Assembly (NCBI RefSeq): GCF_029267515.1
Contig: NZ_JAJUIS010000002.1
Coordinates: 186,001 to 250,000, forward strand
DNA length: 64,000 nt
From: Seleniivibrio woodruffii
GTDB taxonomy: Bacteria > Chrysiogenota > Deferribacteres > Deferribacterales > Geovibrionaceae
Direction: 5' to 3'
Under the pieces are notes generated by a model, which searched no databases, was not told the DNA's origin, and saw nothing but the letters and a program-made list of their open reading frames with translations. Position numbers and translations under genes: made by a program. Shown in pieces: positions 43,032 through 51,375 of the stretch (positions are counted from its first letter, which is position 1; the number at the start of each line of letters is the position of its first letter).

Positions 43032-43715
43032 CTACACCGTCCTGTTCGTATCCAGAAACTGTCTTACAATGGTTATAACTTCTTCGGGCGTATCAACAAG
43101 CTGGATGTACTGCAGATCCTGCTTTCTGATATATCCGTTTTCCAGCATGGTATTTTTCAGCCAGTCTATCAGCCCGCCCCAATACTCCGTTCCCACAAGT
43201 ATCATGGGAAAAGGGATTATCTTTCCGGTCTGAATGAGGGTTATCGCCTCGAAAAGCTCGTCCATGGTACCGAACCCGCCGGGGAGAATTATAAATGCGT
43301 TGGCATATTTGACCAGCATTACCTTTCTTACAAAAAAATAGTCGAAAGTCACTGACTTTTTTACATAAGGATTGATTTTCTGTTCGAACGGAAGCTCTAT
43401 ATTAAGACCGATGGACTGACCGCCCGCCTCGAAAGCGCCTCTGTTCGCCGCCTCCATAACACCGGGACCTCCGCCTGTCACAACGCTGATACCCTCTGCC
43501 GCCAGTTTTCTGCCTATCTCTCTGGCAAGATCATACTTCTCATCGCCCTCTTTAACCCTTGCGGAGCCGAAAACCGTCACAGCAGGATCAATCCCAGAAA
43601 GTTTTTCAAATCCTTCAACAAATTCGGCAAGAATTTTAAAGATGCGCCATGTATCGCCCACCTTCATATCATCAATGAGATACTGCATTCCGCCTACGTC
43701 ATTACAATCTTTCAT
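43032..43715 (-). CDS. LOG-family protein (TIGR00730)
   Basis: 227 residues. VTGGGPGVMEAANRGAFEAGG and LPGGFGTMDELFEAITLIQTG are the LOG motifs; members remove ribose 5-phosphate from nucleotide monophosphates. A longer frame reaches 43874, but GGAAGGTG just before the ATG at 43715 decides the start and frees the intergenic region shared with marR. TATACT at 43823-43828 may be its -10. First gene of the iorAB operon. Confidence 0.88.
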   Translation of the reverse strand: MKDCNDVGGMQYLIDDMKVGDTWRIFKILAEFVEGFEKLSGIDPAVTVFGSARVKEGDEKYDLAREIGRKLAAEGISVVTGGGPGVMEAANRGAFEAGGQSIGLNIELPFEQKINPYVKKSVTFDYFFVRKVMLVKYANAFIILPGGFGTMDELFEAITLIQTGKIIPFPMILVGTEYWGGLIDWLKNTMLENGYIRKQDLQYIQLVDTPEEVITIVRQFLDTNRTV

Positions 43716-43856
43716 AAACACCTTCCATTGCAGGAAACAATTAAAATACACAAAATACGTTCTGTTTTCAATTGAATATTGAAAACCACCGTAATGTTTG
43801 CCGTGCAAATAGTAAAATAGATAGTATAAATTTATTTTATTGACACAACTATTCTG

Positions 43857-43885
43857 TTGACAAAAACCAAACACCCCTCTAATGT
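43857..43885 (+). promoter_or_regulatory. promoter of the marR gene
   Basis: TTGACA (43857-43862) and TAATGT (43880-43885), spacing 17. The ATG at 43893 is seven bases after the -10 and no SD is seen. A second TTGACA at 43840 and CAAC-N6-GTTG (43846-43859) may be regulator-binding sequences. Confidence 0.6.
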
Positions 43886-43892
43886 AGCCACT

Positions 43893-44330
43893 ATGTTAGG
43901 ACTTGACGATACACTCACATTTCTGATCAACAGAGCATCAACACTGGCAAGACAGGAGTTCGAAGGCAGACTGCGCAAGTTTGACCTCACTCCGGCACAG
44001 TGGGCGGTTCTTATCCGCCTTTCCGAGCAGGATGGTCTGAACATGACCGAACTCGGACACCTGCTTTACTTTGACAAACCCACAACAACAGGCGTTGTCA
44101 ATCGTCTCGTAAAGAAAAAATATGTTAAAAAGGTTAAAAACCGCAAAGACCGCAGGGTTACACATGTTTTCATTACAGATGCAGGGAAAGAGGCTCTTGT
44201 GCCAGTTGAACCGATCATAAACTTCTATTCAGAGAACTTCCTGAAAGATATCTCCGGTGAAGAGTATGAAACGGCAAAAAATGTGCTGAAAACACTCATA
44301 AGAAACATTAAAGCTGTAGAAAACTATTAA
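43893..44330 (+). CDS. MarR-family transcriptional regulator
   Basis: 145 residues with the winged-helix core LTPAQWAVLIRLSEQDGLNMTELGHLLYFDKPTTTGVVNRLVKKKYVKK and the wing RKDRRVTHVFITDAGK. A TTG-initiated frame begins at 43857 inside the promoter and is rejected. It precedes a tolC-type gene and probably represses itself and that gene; inducer unknown. The message looks leaderless. Confidence 0.9.
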   Translation: MLGLDDTLTFLINRASTLARQEFEGRLRKFDLTPAQWAVLIRLSEQDGLNMTELGHLLYFDKPTTTGVVNRLVKKKYVKKVKNRKDRRVTHVFITDAGKEALVPVEPIINFYSENFLKDISGEEYETAKNVLKTLIRNIKAVENY

Positions 44331-44359
44331 TGTACGGCGCTCAGCCGCACTTAAATATG

Positions 44360-44388
44360 TTGAACAAGCGTTTAGCCTCTGATAATAT
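44360..44388 (+). promoter_or_regulatory. promoter of the tolC-type gene
   Basis: TTGAAC (44360-44365) and TAATAT (44383-44388), spacing 17, giving a leader of about 45 bases before the ATG at 44440. Confidence 0.5.
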
Positions 44389-44439
44389 CACTGCGTCTTT
44401 TGAATGAACATGATATAGTCTTTGAAACTTGAGGCTGAT

Positions 44440-45711
44440 ATGAAAAGATATATTCTCTGCACTATTCTTCTGTCTGCTGTTTCCGCATCCGCAGCTACGC
44501 TGGATTCGGCTATAAACGAAGCATTCCATAACAACAATTCCATCATTTCACAGGAATATACTGTGCAATCCGCAAAACATCAGGCACAGGCACAGAAAAG
44601 CGGCTATTTCCCAAAAGCCGACGTCGGGTACGCATATAAGCACAGCTCTGAAAAAGCGTTCGGATATGTCGAAGAACAATTCTCGCAGGCAGGTCTTGAA
44701 GTCAGTTATAATCTCTTCAACGGAGGTGCCGACAAATACGGCTATCTTGCGGCAGAGAAACAGTATGAAGCTCAGCAGTTCAGCGGCGAGGCAATAAGAC
44801 AGGACGTCATTCTGTCCGTAAAAAAAGCGTACATAGAGATACTCAAAGCAAAAGAGAATATCGCCGTTGCAGACCGTGCGGTGGCCCTGCTTGAAAACCA
44901 GCTAAATGACGTGAAACTCTCCTATTCCGTTGGATACGTAGCAAAAAACGAAGTGCTGAAAGTGGAAGCCGAGCTTGCATCCGCGAAACAGACACAGCTT
45001 TCAGCCGTAAGCGTTTACAAAACATCGGTTTTCTCCCTTGAACAGCTTACAGGCACAAATTATTCTGATGATGAGGTCTTTCAAACGTTTCAGCTTCCGG
45101 AAGATACGGCAGACTATAACGAGCTGAAAAAAGCTATGTTTGCCAACCGCAGCGAAATAAAATATACCCAGAGTCTTATAGAATCCGCAGATTATTCAAA
45201 AAAGGCTGTCAAAGCAGGATATCTGCCGAAGGTTAACGTCGGCGCCGGGCTTTATTCATACGGTCAGGATCTTTCACCCGCCGAAAGAGATTATACATAC
45301 GACTCAGAAACACTTCTCTCTGCGTCTGTCAACCTGAACCTATTTGATGGTTTCACCAGAAAAAACAGTATCATGGCGCAGGAAACTGCTAAAAAAGCTC
45401 TGGCATACGGATTATTTGACCTCAAATCACAAATGGATCTGCAGCTTAAAACTGCGCTGGAAAATCTGAAACTTGCCAAGGTGAGCCTGGAAACGGCGAA
45501 CAGCGAACACGAATCAGCCGCGGAGAACTACCGCATAACACAAAACAGATTTAAGCAGAAAGTTGCGACAAACACTGACCTGCTGGATGCCAGAGTGATG
45601 CTCACCCGTGCCGAAAGCAGCAGGAACACTGCGCGTTTTAACATATATAAAGCTATTGCCGAAATAGAGAGAATAACCGAAAAAAAAGGGCTGAAATACG
45701 GCAACGACTGA
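44440..45711 (+). CDS. TolC-family outer membrane efflux protein
   Basis: 423 residues. The N-terminal MKRYILCTILLSAVSASAATL is a signal peptide with likely cleavage after ASA. Two OEP repeats follow, each of long coiled-coil helices with KSGYFPKADVGYAYKH and KAGYLPKVNVGAGLYSYG strands. GAGG before ATG at 44440 sets the start. Unusually, no membrane-fusion or inner-membrane pump gene is next to it; the adjacent marR may control it. Confidence 0.9.
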   Translation: MKRYILCTILLSAVSASAATLDSAINEAFHNNNSIISQEYTVQSAKHQAQAQKSGYFPKADVGYAYKHSSEKAFGYVEEQFSQAGLEVSYNLFNGGADKYGYLAAEKQYEAQQFSGEAIRQDVILSVKKAYIEILKAKENIAVADRAVALLENQLNDVKLSYSVGYVAKNEVLKVEAELASAKQTQLSAVSVYKTSVFSLEQLTGTNYSDDEVFQTFQLPEDTADYNELKKAMFANRSEIKYTQSLIESADYSKKAVKAGYLPKVNVGAGLYSYGQDLSPAERDYTYDSETLLSASVNLNLFDGFTRKNSIMAQETAKKALAYGLFDLKSQMDLQLKTALENLKLAKVSLETANSEHESAAENYRITQNRFKQKVATNTDLLDARVMLTRAESSRNTARFNIYKAIAEIERITEKKGLKYGND

Positions 45712-45779
45712 TGACAAAGAGTTTTGCGCTCTTATTTCAAAACATTCGCTTTAATTACGCAACGGAAACATATATGTCT

Positions 45780-45855
45780 TCGCGAAGCCTGAAAGGGTAA
45801 AGCGATCTGAACCGTTCAGACTGCCGCATCACTTCGTTCCTCGCAGAGACGGGGA
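45780..45855. repeat. REP-like palindromic repeat, copy 2 (decayed)
   Basis: GACTGCCGCATCACTTCGTT and CCTCGCAGAGAC line up with the reverse of copy 1 (GATTGCCGCGTCA... CCTCGCAATGAC) with several changes. TCTGAA-CCG-TTCAGA (45806-45820) adds a 6-pair hairpin. It lies between the convergent tolC-type and pilT genes, where either strand could use it as a 3' structure. Confidence 0.5.
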
Positions 45856-45892
45856 GGAAAATAGAGAGAGCTGCTTTGACTTTTCAGCCTTC

Positions 45893-46969
45893 CTACATAA
45901 AGCCTTCGCGCTTCATCAACTGCTTCACCTCTTCCGGGTAAACAGCTCTGTTTATTGCCTCTTCTTTGGTTATAAACCCTTTGCGGAAATTATCCATAAG
46001 CGACTGGCTCATGGTCTGCATACCGTGTTCGCCCTGTCCCGCCTGCATGGAGGAATAGACCTGATGGAGCTTATCCTCGCGTATCAGATTGCGTATAGCA
46101 GAGGTTGGGATGAGCACCTCGCACACCATTACCCTTCCCTTGCCGTCAGCTTTTTGTACAAGCTGCTGAGAGATTATCCCCTCAAGCACGAACGAAAGCT
46201 GAGCCCTTACCTGAGACTGTGCGTGTGACGGAAACACGTCGATTATCCTGTTTATGGTCTGAACGGCACTGTTTGTATGGAGGGTACCCATTGCAAGGTG
46301 TCCTGTCTCCGCAACTGTCAGAGCCGCTTCGATGGTCTCAATGTCACGCATCTCACCGATGAGACACACATCAGGATCCTGTCTTAAAAGGTATTTCAAA
46401 GCAGTTTTGAATGATTTCGTATCGGCGTTCAGCTCTCTCTGGTTCACTGTTGCCATCTTGTGCGGGTGCACGAACTCTATGGGGTCTTCTATGGTCACTA
46501 TATGAACCGGCTGTTCCGAGTTTATCTTATCTATCATGGCTGCAAGAGTACTTGATTTACCGCTGCCTGTAGGTCCCGTAACGAGAACAAGTCCTCTGGG
46601 TTTGTTGCAAAGAGACGCAACGACAGAAGGCAGGTTGAGCTGTTCAAAAGTCCTTATTTTATACGGAATAACACGGAACGCAGCAGCAACTGCACCACGC
46701 TGCATAAAAAAGTTTGCTCTGAATCTGCTCATATTCTTAATTCCGAACGAAAGGTCGAGCTCCCAATCCTCCTCAAAACGTTTTTTCTGCGATTCATTCA
46801 GTATACTGTAGCACATTGCCTTAGTATCGGAAGGTGTCAGCGGCTCGCCATCCATCTTAACGAGGTCACCGTTGATACGGAATGCAGGAGGAGCACCCGC
46901 AGTGATATGGAGGTCGCTTGCGTCCATTTCAACCATCTTTGTAAGCAGTTCCTGCAAGTTATAAGACAT
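45893..46969 (-). CDS. pilT: type IV pilus retraction ATPase PilT
   Basis: 358 residues. Walker A GPTGSGKSST, Asp box TIEDPIEF, Walker B LIGEMRD, His box and the PilT-specific C-terminal IRNLIREDKLHQ are all visible. It powers pilus retraction and twitching. No other pil gene is in the window. AGGAGG stands before the ATG; it is last in the pgsA-to-pilT operon. Confidence 0.95.
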   Translation of the reverse strand: MSYNLQELLTKMVEMDASDLHITAGAPPAFRINGDLVKMDGEPLTPSDTKAMCYSILNESQKKRFEEDWELDLSFGIKNMSRFRANFFMQRGAVAAAFRVIPYKIRTFEQLNLPSVVASLCNKPRGLVLVTGPTGSGKSSTLAAMIDKINSEQPVHIVTIEDPIEFVHPHKMATVNQRELNADTKSFKTALKYLLRQDPDVCLIGEMRDIETIEAALTVAETGHLAMGTLHTNSAVQTINRIIDVFPSHAQSQVRAQLSFVLEGIISQQLVQKADGKGRVMVCEVLIPTSAIRNLIREDKLHQVYSSMQAGQGEHGMQTMSQSLMDNFRKGFITKEEAINRAVYPEEVKQLMKREGFM

Positions 46970-46978
46970 ATACGCCTC

Positions 46979-47785
46979 CTAAAGACCAAGCTCTCCGGCA
47001 ATCTCCCCTACTGTGAATACTGGATATACACCCGTCCATATTTCAAAAGCCTTTGCCGCCTGATAAACCAGCATCGGAAACCCGTCAATAAGTTTGCAGC
47101 CGCAGCCCGACATCTCTTTCAGAAAGGGGGTAAGCCCTTTTTTATATTGCAGGTCAACAGCCGCTTTTTTACACCTCACACGGGACATATCCGCGAAAAC
47201 ACCGTCTTTAAGTCCCATGCTGGTACCGTTTATAACGTAGTCAAAATTTCTGTCAGTCTTAATAAAATTATAATCCTGAACGGAAACCTTGTCAAAGTTC
47301 ATTGCCTTTAAAGTTGTTTCAGCCCTCTCTGTGTCACGGTTTACAACGGTCAGGCGCACGTTATTCCTTTTAAGGGAGTAAAGCACAGCTTTCGATGCAC
47401 CGCCGCAGCCAAGAAGAAGGACTTCCGCGCCGTTCATGTCGCATACGCCGTCCTTCAGCATCATTTCAAAACCGTGCACGTCTGTATTGAACCCTTTCAG
47501 TCCGCCGTCGTTCAGCACAGTATTAACCGCGCCTACACCCGCAGCAACCTCATCCTCGGATATGAGATGGCTGCGTATCTCCTCCTTATGAGGTACGGTA
47601 ACGTTAAACCCTCTGAAAGAATATTTTCTAAGAGTTTCAACGGTTTCGGCAAGGGATTGACCACCTTCGGTCTCAAAACAGCAAAAACCGCCGTTAAGTC
47701 CCGAACTTTTCAGGAATCTGGTCTGAATAAATGGAGAAAAAGTATGGCTTAAAGGGTTGCCGATAAGGGCAAGATTAAGAAACAT
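46979..47785 (-). CDS. aroE: shikimate dehydrogenase
   Basis: 268 residues; reduces 3-dehydroshikimate with NADPH. GNPLSHTFSPFIQ is the shikimate site, FNVTVPHKEEI contains the catalytic lysine, and LLGCGGASKAVLYSL is the nucleotide loop. NGTSMGLKDG follows. It overlaps the DUF502 gene end by 11 bases. Confidence 0.95.
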   Translation of the reverse strand: MFLNLALIGNPLSHTFSPFIQTRFLKSSGLNGGFCCFETEGGQSLAETVETLRKYSFRGFNVTVPHKEEIRSHLISEDEVAAGVGAVNTVLNDGGLKGFNTDVHGFEMMLKDGVCDMNGAEVLLLGCGGASKAVLYSLKRNNVRLTVVNRDTERAETTLKAMNFDKVSVQDYNFIKTDRNFDYVINGTSMGLKDGVFADMSRVRCKKAAVDLQYKKGLTPFLKEMSGCGCKLIDGFPMLVYQAAKAFEIWTGVYPVFTVGEIAGELGL

Positions 47786-48440
47786 CCTGTTTCCTTTCCG
47801 TTTCAGGTAAAGATTTCTTTACGCTGGTATCCACAAGCCCGCCCGAAATTATGAATTTTATGCCATCGTCAATAGAGATATCTGAATCAATAATTTCACT
47901 TTTAGGAACAATCAGTACAAAACCGGATGTAGGGTTTGGAGTTGTAGGAACAAAAACATTCAAGCAAACCTCTCCGGTAATTTCATTAAGAAATTCAGAA
48001 CTTTCACGGGCAAGAAGTCCCATAGTATAAATTCCTTTTCTTGGATACTCCACTATCACAACCTTCTGAAAGCTACCTCCGGAAGCAGTCTGCACGGCAT
48101 GTACTATCTGTTGTATAGATGAATATATGCTCCGCACAACCGGAATTTTATCCGCGATACGTTCCAGAAAGCGCAATGCAACCTTACCGACATAATGTTT
48201 CGCAGCAACACCTATCAGCACCAGCAAAATCAGAATGATGATAAATGAAATTATCTTCTGCACATAAACATGCAGTTCTATGTCCATATATCTGGTTATC
48301 ATGCCCAGGTAAGGCAGGAAAAAGCTGGAAAATTTGTCGAAAAGAAACTTAATAACCCAAAAGGTAATAATAAGCGGAAGAGTTGCCAGAATCCCTGTTA
48401 TCAGTGAACGCTGAACGAACACTCTGAACTTGCCAAGCAT
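47775..48440 (-). CDS. DUF502 inner-membrane protein
   Basis: 221 residues. Two membrane segments lie at about 15-35 and 58-82. IPVVRSIYSSIQQIVHAV and VFVPTTPNPTSGFVLIVPKSEI are the DUF502 signatures. Function is not established in bacteria. GGGAGG before the ATG. Part of the pgsA-to-pilT operon. Confidence 0.9.
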   Translation of the reverse strand: MLGKFRVFVQRSLITGILATLPLIITFWVIKFLFDKFSSFFLPYLGMITRYMDIELHVYVQKIISFIIILILLVLIGVAAKHYVGKVALRFLERIADKIPVVRSIYSSIQQIVHAVQTASGGSFQKVVIVEYPRKGIYTMGLLARESSEFLNEITGEVCLNVFVPTTPNPTSGFVLIVPKSEIIDSDISIDDGIKFIISGGLVDTSVKKSLPETERKQDVS

Positions 48441-48459
48441 TTAAAGCCTCCCGAAATAA

Positions 48460-49368
48460 TCAGCTGTGTTTAAAAAGCTGCCTTTCAAGCAGCCTGTCGT
48501 ACCCGCTCCATCCTTTTTCAACCCCATCCCTTTCAAAGATGGAGAAAAATGTGTTAAGTTTTGCATCCATATCGTCCAGATGGTGCAGAATGAACGCTTC
48601 AGGCGTTTTTGGTTTCTTAGGTGAACCGTATTCCAAAAGTCCGTGGTGGCTCACAATAAGGTGAGATATAAGATATTTCAGATCTTCCGGAAAACCTTCT
48701 ATCTCTGAAACGTATTTATTCAGCATCTCAACGCCGAGCAGAAGATGCCCAAGAAGTTTTCCGCTGTCGGTGTATTCAAGCCCTGTTCCAGCCTGCATCT
48801 CTTTTACCTTGCCAAGATCGTGAAAAAGCGCTCCCATGATGAGGTGCTGGGTGTTCACAAGGTCTTTATAATAATCGCCCACAAGCACGGAGAGCCTCAC
48901 AATGCTAAGCGTGTGCTCAAGAAGCCCGCCAACATATGCGTGGTGCACGGATTTTGCCGCAGGCATTTTCTTAAAACTGTCAAGTGTTTCTGCATCTTTA
49001 AAAAACCTGTCCACAAGAGCCGCAAGATGCTCGTCGGTTATCTTTTCCAGAAGGATAAGCTCAAGCTCCTGAATAAGCTCTTCGCTGTTAATTCCTCTTT
49101 TCGGCAGAAATTCCGACGGGTCTGCATCTTTGACAACAGTCATGGTGGATATTTTGAGCTGATCCTGTCCGCCAAACTGCTGAATCATGCCAACCGCATC
49201 GACAATATCCCCGTTTTGCGGGTCAAAATCAAGTTTGTTGCTCTCAAACATTATGCCGTTGCGCCTGTTTCCGTCTCTGTCGCACATAATCGCGCGCAGG
49301 TATGGTTTGCCGTCCTTTGTTTTGCTTTTTATGATGTCAGTAAGCATGTATCTGCCGGGTATTTCCAC
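48460..49368 (-). CDS. YhaM-type 3'-5' exoribonuclease (OB fold plus HD domain)
   Basis: 302 residues. An N-terminal OB fold (KSKTKDGKPYLRAIMCDRDG, GDIVDAVGMIQQFGGQDQLKIS) precedes an HD domain with HHAYVGGLLEHTLS and MGALFHDLGKVKEM. YhaM of Bacillus degrades RNA and DNA 3'-5' with this layout. GGAGG six bases before a GTG that shares one base with the tldD stop (TAGTG) sets the start; frames further up are inside tldD. Confidence 0.85.
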   Translation of the reverse strand: MEIPGRYMLTDIIKSKTKDGKPYLRAIMCDRDGNRRNGIMFESNKLDFDPQNGDIVDAVGMIQQFGGQDQLKISTMTVVKDADPSEFLPKRGINSEELIQELELILLEKITDEHLAALVDRFFKDAETLDSFKKMPAAKSVHHAYVGGLLEHTLSIVRLSVLVGDYYKDLVNTQHLIMGALFHDLGKVKEMQAGTGLEYTDSGKLLGHLLLGVEMLNKYVSEIEGFPEDLKYLISHLIVSHHGLLEYGSPKKPKTPEAFILHHLDDMDAKLNTFFSIFERDGVEKGWSGYDRLLERQLFKHS

Positions 49369-50735
49369 TAACGTCCTCCGACTGTGATTTCCGGTATGCG
49401 CAGCGTAGGCTGTGCATCCGTAACAGGTACGTTCTGCCACTCTTTTCCGCATACGCCTATGCCGAAACCGAGGTCTGAACCCACCATATCTATATTTGTC
49501 ATGACATCCGGTCCGTTGCCGATGAGTGTGGCGTTACGAACCGGGTCGCCTATTTTTCCGTTTTCGATGAGGTAGCCTTCCGTAACCTCAAAAACAAAAT
49601 CACCGGTAACGGTGTTCACCTGTCCTCCACCCATATCCGCCACATAAAGCCCTTTACGGACAGATGAAATTATATCTTCCGGCTTTGAATCGCCAGGTTT
49701 TATGTATGTGTTTGTCATACGGACTATGGGTCTGTAGCGGAAGCTCTCCCTGCGCCCGTTCCCGGTTGGCTTAACGCCCTCTTTCATGGCATACAGCCTG
49801 TCGTACATATAGCTTTTCAGAACTCCGTTCTCTATAAGAACATTCTCGGCGGCAGAGGTTCCCTCGTCGTCGTATAAAAAACTGCCGCGCCGCCCTTTCA
49901 GTGTGCCGTCATCAATAACGGTTATCAGCTCCGACGCAACTCTTTTGCCCATTCTTCCTGCAAAAACACTGGTTCCGTTGCAAGCGTGATCCGCCTCAAG
50001 TCCGTGCCCCACAGCTTCATGAACCATAGTTCCGCCAGCCTTGGAACCGAGCACGACGGGCATCATTCCGGCAGGAGCGTTTTTAGCTCTGAGATTCTGC
50101 ATTGCAAGTTTACCGGCGCGCTCGCCTATAGACGCAAAATTCATGCTCCGCGCCTCTTCCGCTCCGAATGCGCCTCCTTCGGAAACGACAGCAGTCTGCA
50201 TCTCTTTGCCGTCTGATGCAGTAACTATTGAATGAGCTGTAACGTAATTCAGACTCTGCGATATATCCTCACCCAAACTGTTGATAATACGCGTGTTGCG
50301 AACTATCTCCATGTATTTCGCAGTTTTTTGTATAATACGGTCGTCAACAGATGCCGCCATGTCAATTTCAGATATTATAGCTATTTTTTTCTCTGCGGGC
50401 AGTCTGCTGAGTATTTCATAGTTACGCACGGATACGGGGTTCCCGAATGAAATATCCATTCCGCCGTTCCTAGTGCTGTAAATCAGCGCATCGGCAGTGT
50501 CCTGCAGTGACATTTCATCGGTTTCAGTGGTGAAGCCGAAAAAGGTTTTTCCGTCGTTTATGATACGGAACGAAACCCCTTGTTCAAGGGTATTTTCCAG
50601 CCTGTCCGGTTTTCCGTTCTCAAAAACCGCCGTCAGCCGCTCTGTGTTCTCTGCGAATGCCTCAGCATAAACACCGTGCGACGCAAGTTTTTTCAGTATC
50701 CTGCGGATAACGGCTTCGGAAATGTTACCATTCAT
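49368..50735 (-). CDS. tldD: metalloprotease TldD
   Basis: 455 residues of the PmbA/TldA family. The zinc motif is HEAVGHGLEADH; GRRGSFLYDDEGTSA and MTNTYIKPGD are family segments. TldD normally works with TldE (PmbA) to open unfolded peptides or process modified ones. No tldE is present in the window. It overlaps the DUF4911 gene by 11 bases. Confidence 0.92.
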   Translation of the reverse strand: MNGNISEAVIRRILKKLASHGVYAEAFAENTERLTAVFENGKPDRLENTLEQGVSFRIINDGKTFFGFTTETDEMSLQDTADALIYSTRNGGMDISFGNPVSVRNYEILSRLPAEKKIAIISEIDMAASVDDRIIQKTAKYMEIVRNTRIINSLGEDISQSLNYVTAHSIVTASDGKEMQTAVVSEGGAFGAEEARSMNFASIGERAGKLAMQNLRAKNAPAGMMPVVLGSKAGGTMVHEAVGHGLEADHACNGTSVFAGRMGKRVASELITVIDDGTLKGRRGSFLYDDEGTSAAENVLIENGVLKSYMYDRLYAMKEGVKPTGNGRRESFRYRPIVRMTNTYIKPGDSKPEDIISSVRKGLYVADMGGGQVNTVTGDFVFEVTEGYLIENGKIGDPVRNATLIGNGPDVMTNIDMVGSDLGFGIGVCGKEWQNVPVTDAQPTLRIPEITVGGR

Positions 50736-50973
50736 CTATTTTTTCGCTCGCTTCCGTGTGGATATTCTCAATGACCATTCCGTACTTTTTCAGATCTTCC
50801 AGAACGAGAAGAACCGTTTCGTACTGGTCGTCAGTGGAATAAACCACCATTGCGCCTGTTTTTGCGTCCACAGTGCGCACCAGCCCGATACCCTCGTGGG
50901 AATCTATAATGCTGTTGACTATCAGTACGTCCTGTTTGCGTATATTGAATTTAACTCTTACGGTATGCGGCAT
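50725..50973 (-). CDS. DUF4911-like small protein
   Basis: 82 residues. The shape VRVKFNIRKQDVLIVNSIIDSHEGIGLVRTVDAKTGAMVVYSTDDQ, then a helix, resembles DUF4911, a small ferredoxin-like domain; match by eye. It abuts the next gene upstream and overlaps tldD. Function unknown; co-expression with nusB and tldD is certain from spacing. Confidence 0.75.
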   Translation of the reverse strand: MPHTVRVKFNIRKQDVLIVNSIIDSHEGIGLVRTVDAKTGAMVVYSTDDQYETVLLVLEDLKKYGMVIENIHTEASEKIDEW

Positions 50974-51375
50974 TTAAAACTCCAGAAGCTCAATGCGGCA
51001 CTTAACACCGGCTCCGATAAGCGGAGTTAGGTCAAACCTGTCCGAGTTTTCAATATACACAAGAGGCATATTAAGACTGTTTATTTTTTCTGCAAATTTT
51101 TCAGAATCTTGCATGAAATAGTTAAAGTCAAACAGAAAGAATCCGCTGGTGAATATCAGCCCTTTTTTACGGATCATAACGCCCTCTTCGATGGCAAAAC
51201 GGCGACCTTCGCCTTTCAGCTTTTCGATTTCAGCGGTGAGCGCACCATAGCTGAAAAGATCAATGCGGGCGCTCATCCCTCTGCACTTTCCCTCTTCCAT
51301 ATCATAGTCAACTATGACGGGAAAGATATCGAGGTCTCTGTAAGTTATCTTGGTTACGCGGAAATCAGGACTCAA
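50974..51375 (-). CDS. hypothetical protein between nusB and the DUF4911 gene
   Basis: 133 residues, unrecognised, soluble. It begins with TTG (GGAGGACAGGG as SD) and overlaps the nusB end by 11 bases. A mixed alpha/beta pattern is likely; LIFTSGFFLFDFNYFMQDSEKFAEKI is the most hydrophobic part. No cysteine-histidine site except a single C near each end. The next in-frame start would lose half the protein, so TTG is accepted. Confidence 0.65.
   Translation of the reverse strand: MSPDFRVTKITYRDLDIFPVIVDYDMEEGKCRGMSARIDLFSYGALTAEIEKLKGEGRRFAIEEGVMIRKKGLIFTSGFFLFDFNYFMQDSEKFAEKINSLNMPLVYIENSDRFDLTPLIGAGVKCRIELLEF

Noticed and set aside
43716-43874. N-terminal extension of the LOG protein to 43874
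   Set aside because: It would cross the marR promoter region, is rich in aromatic and cysteine residues unlike the family, and the ATG at 43715 has a good SD.
45717-45737. AAGAG-N7-CTCTT as terminator of the tolC-type gene
   Set aside because: Only a 5-pair AT-rich stem with a poor T-run; not reported as a feature.
49369-49452. Upstream extension of the YhaM-type gene
   Set aside because: It lies in the tldD coding end; GGAGG and GTG at 49368 give the expected OB-fold start.
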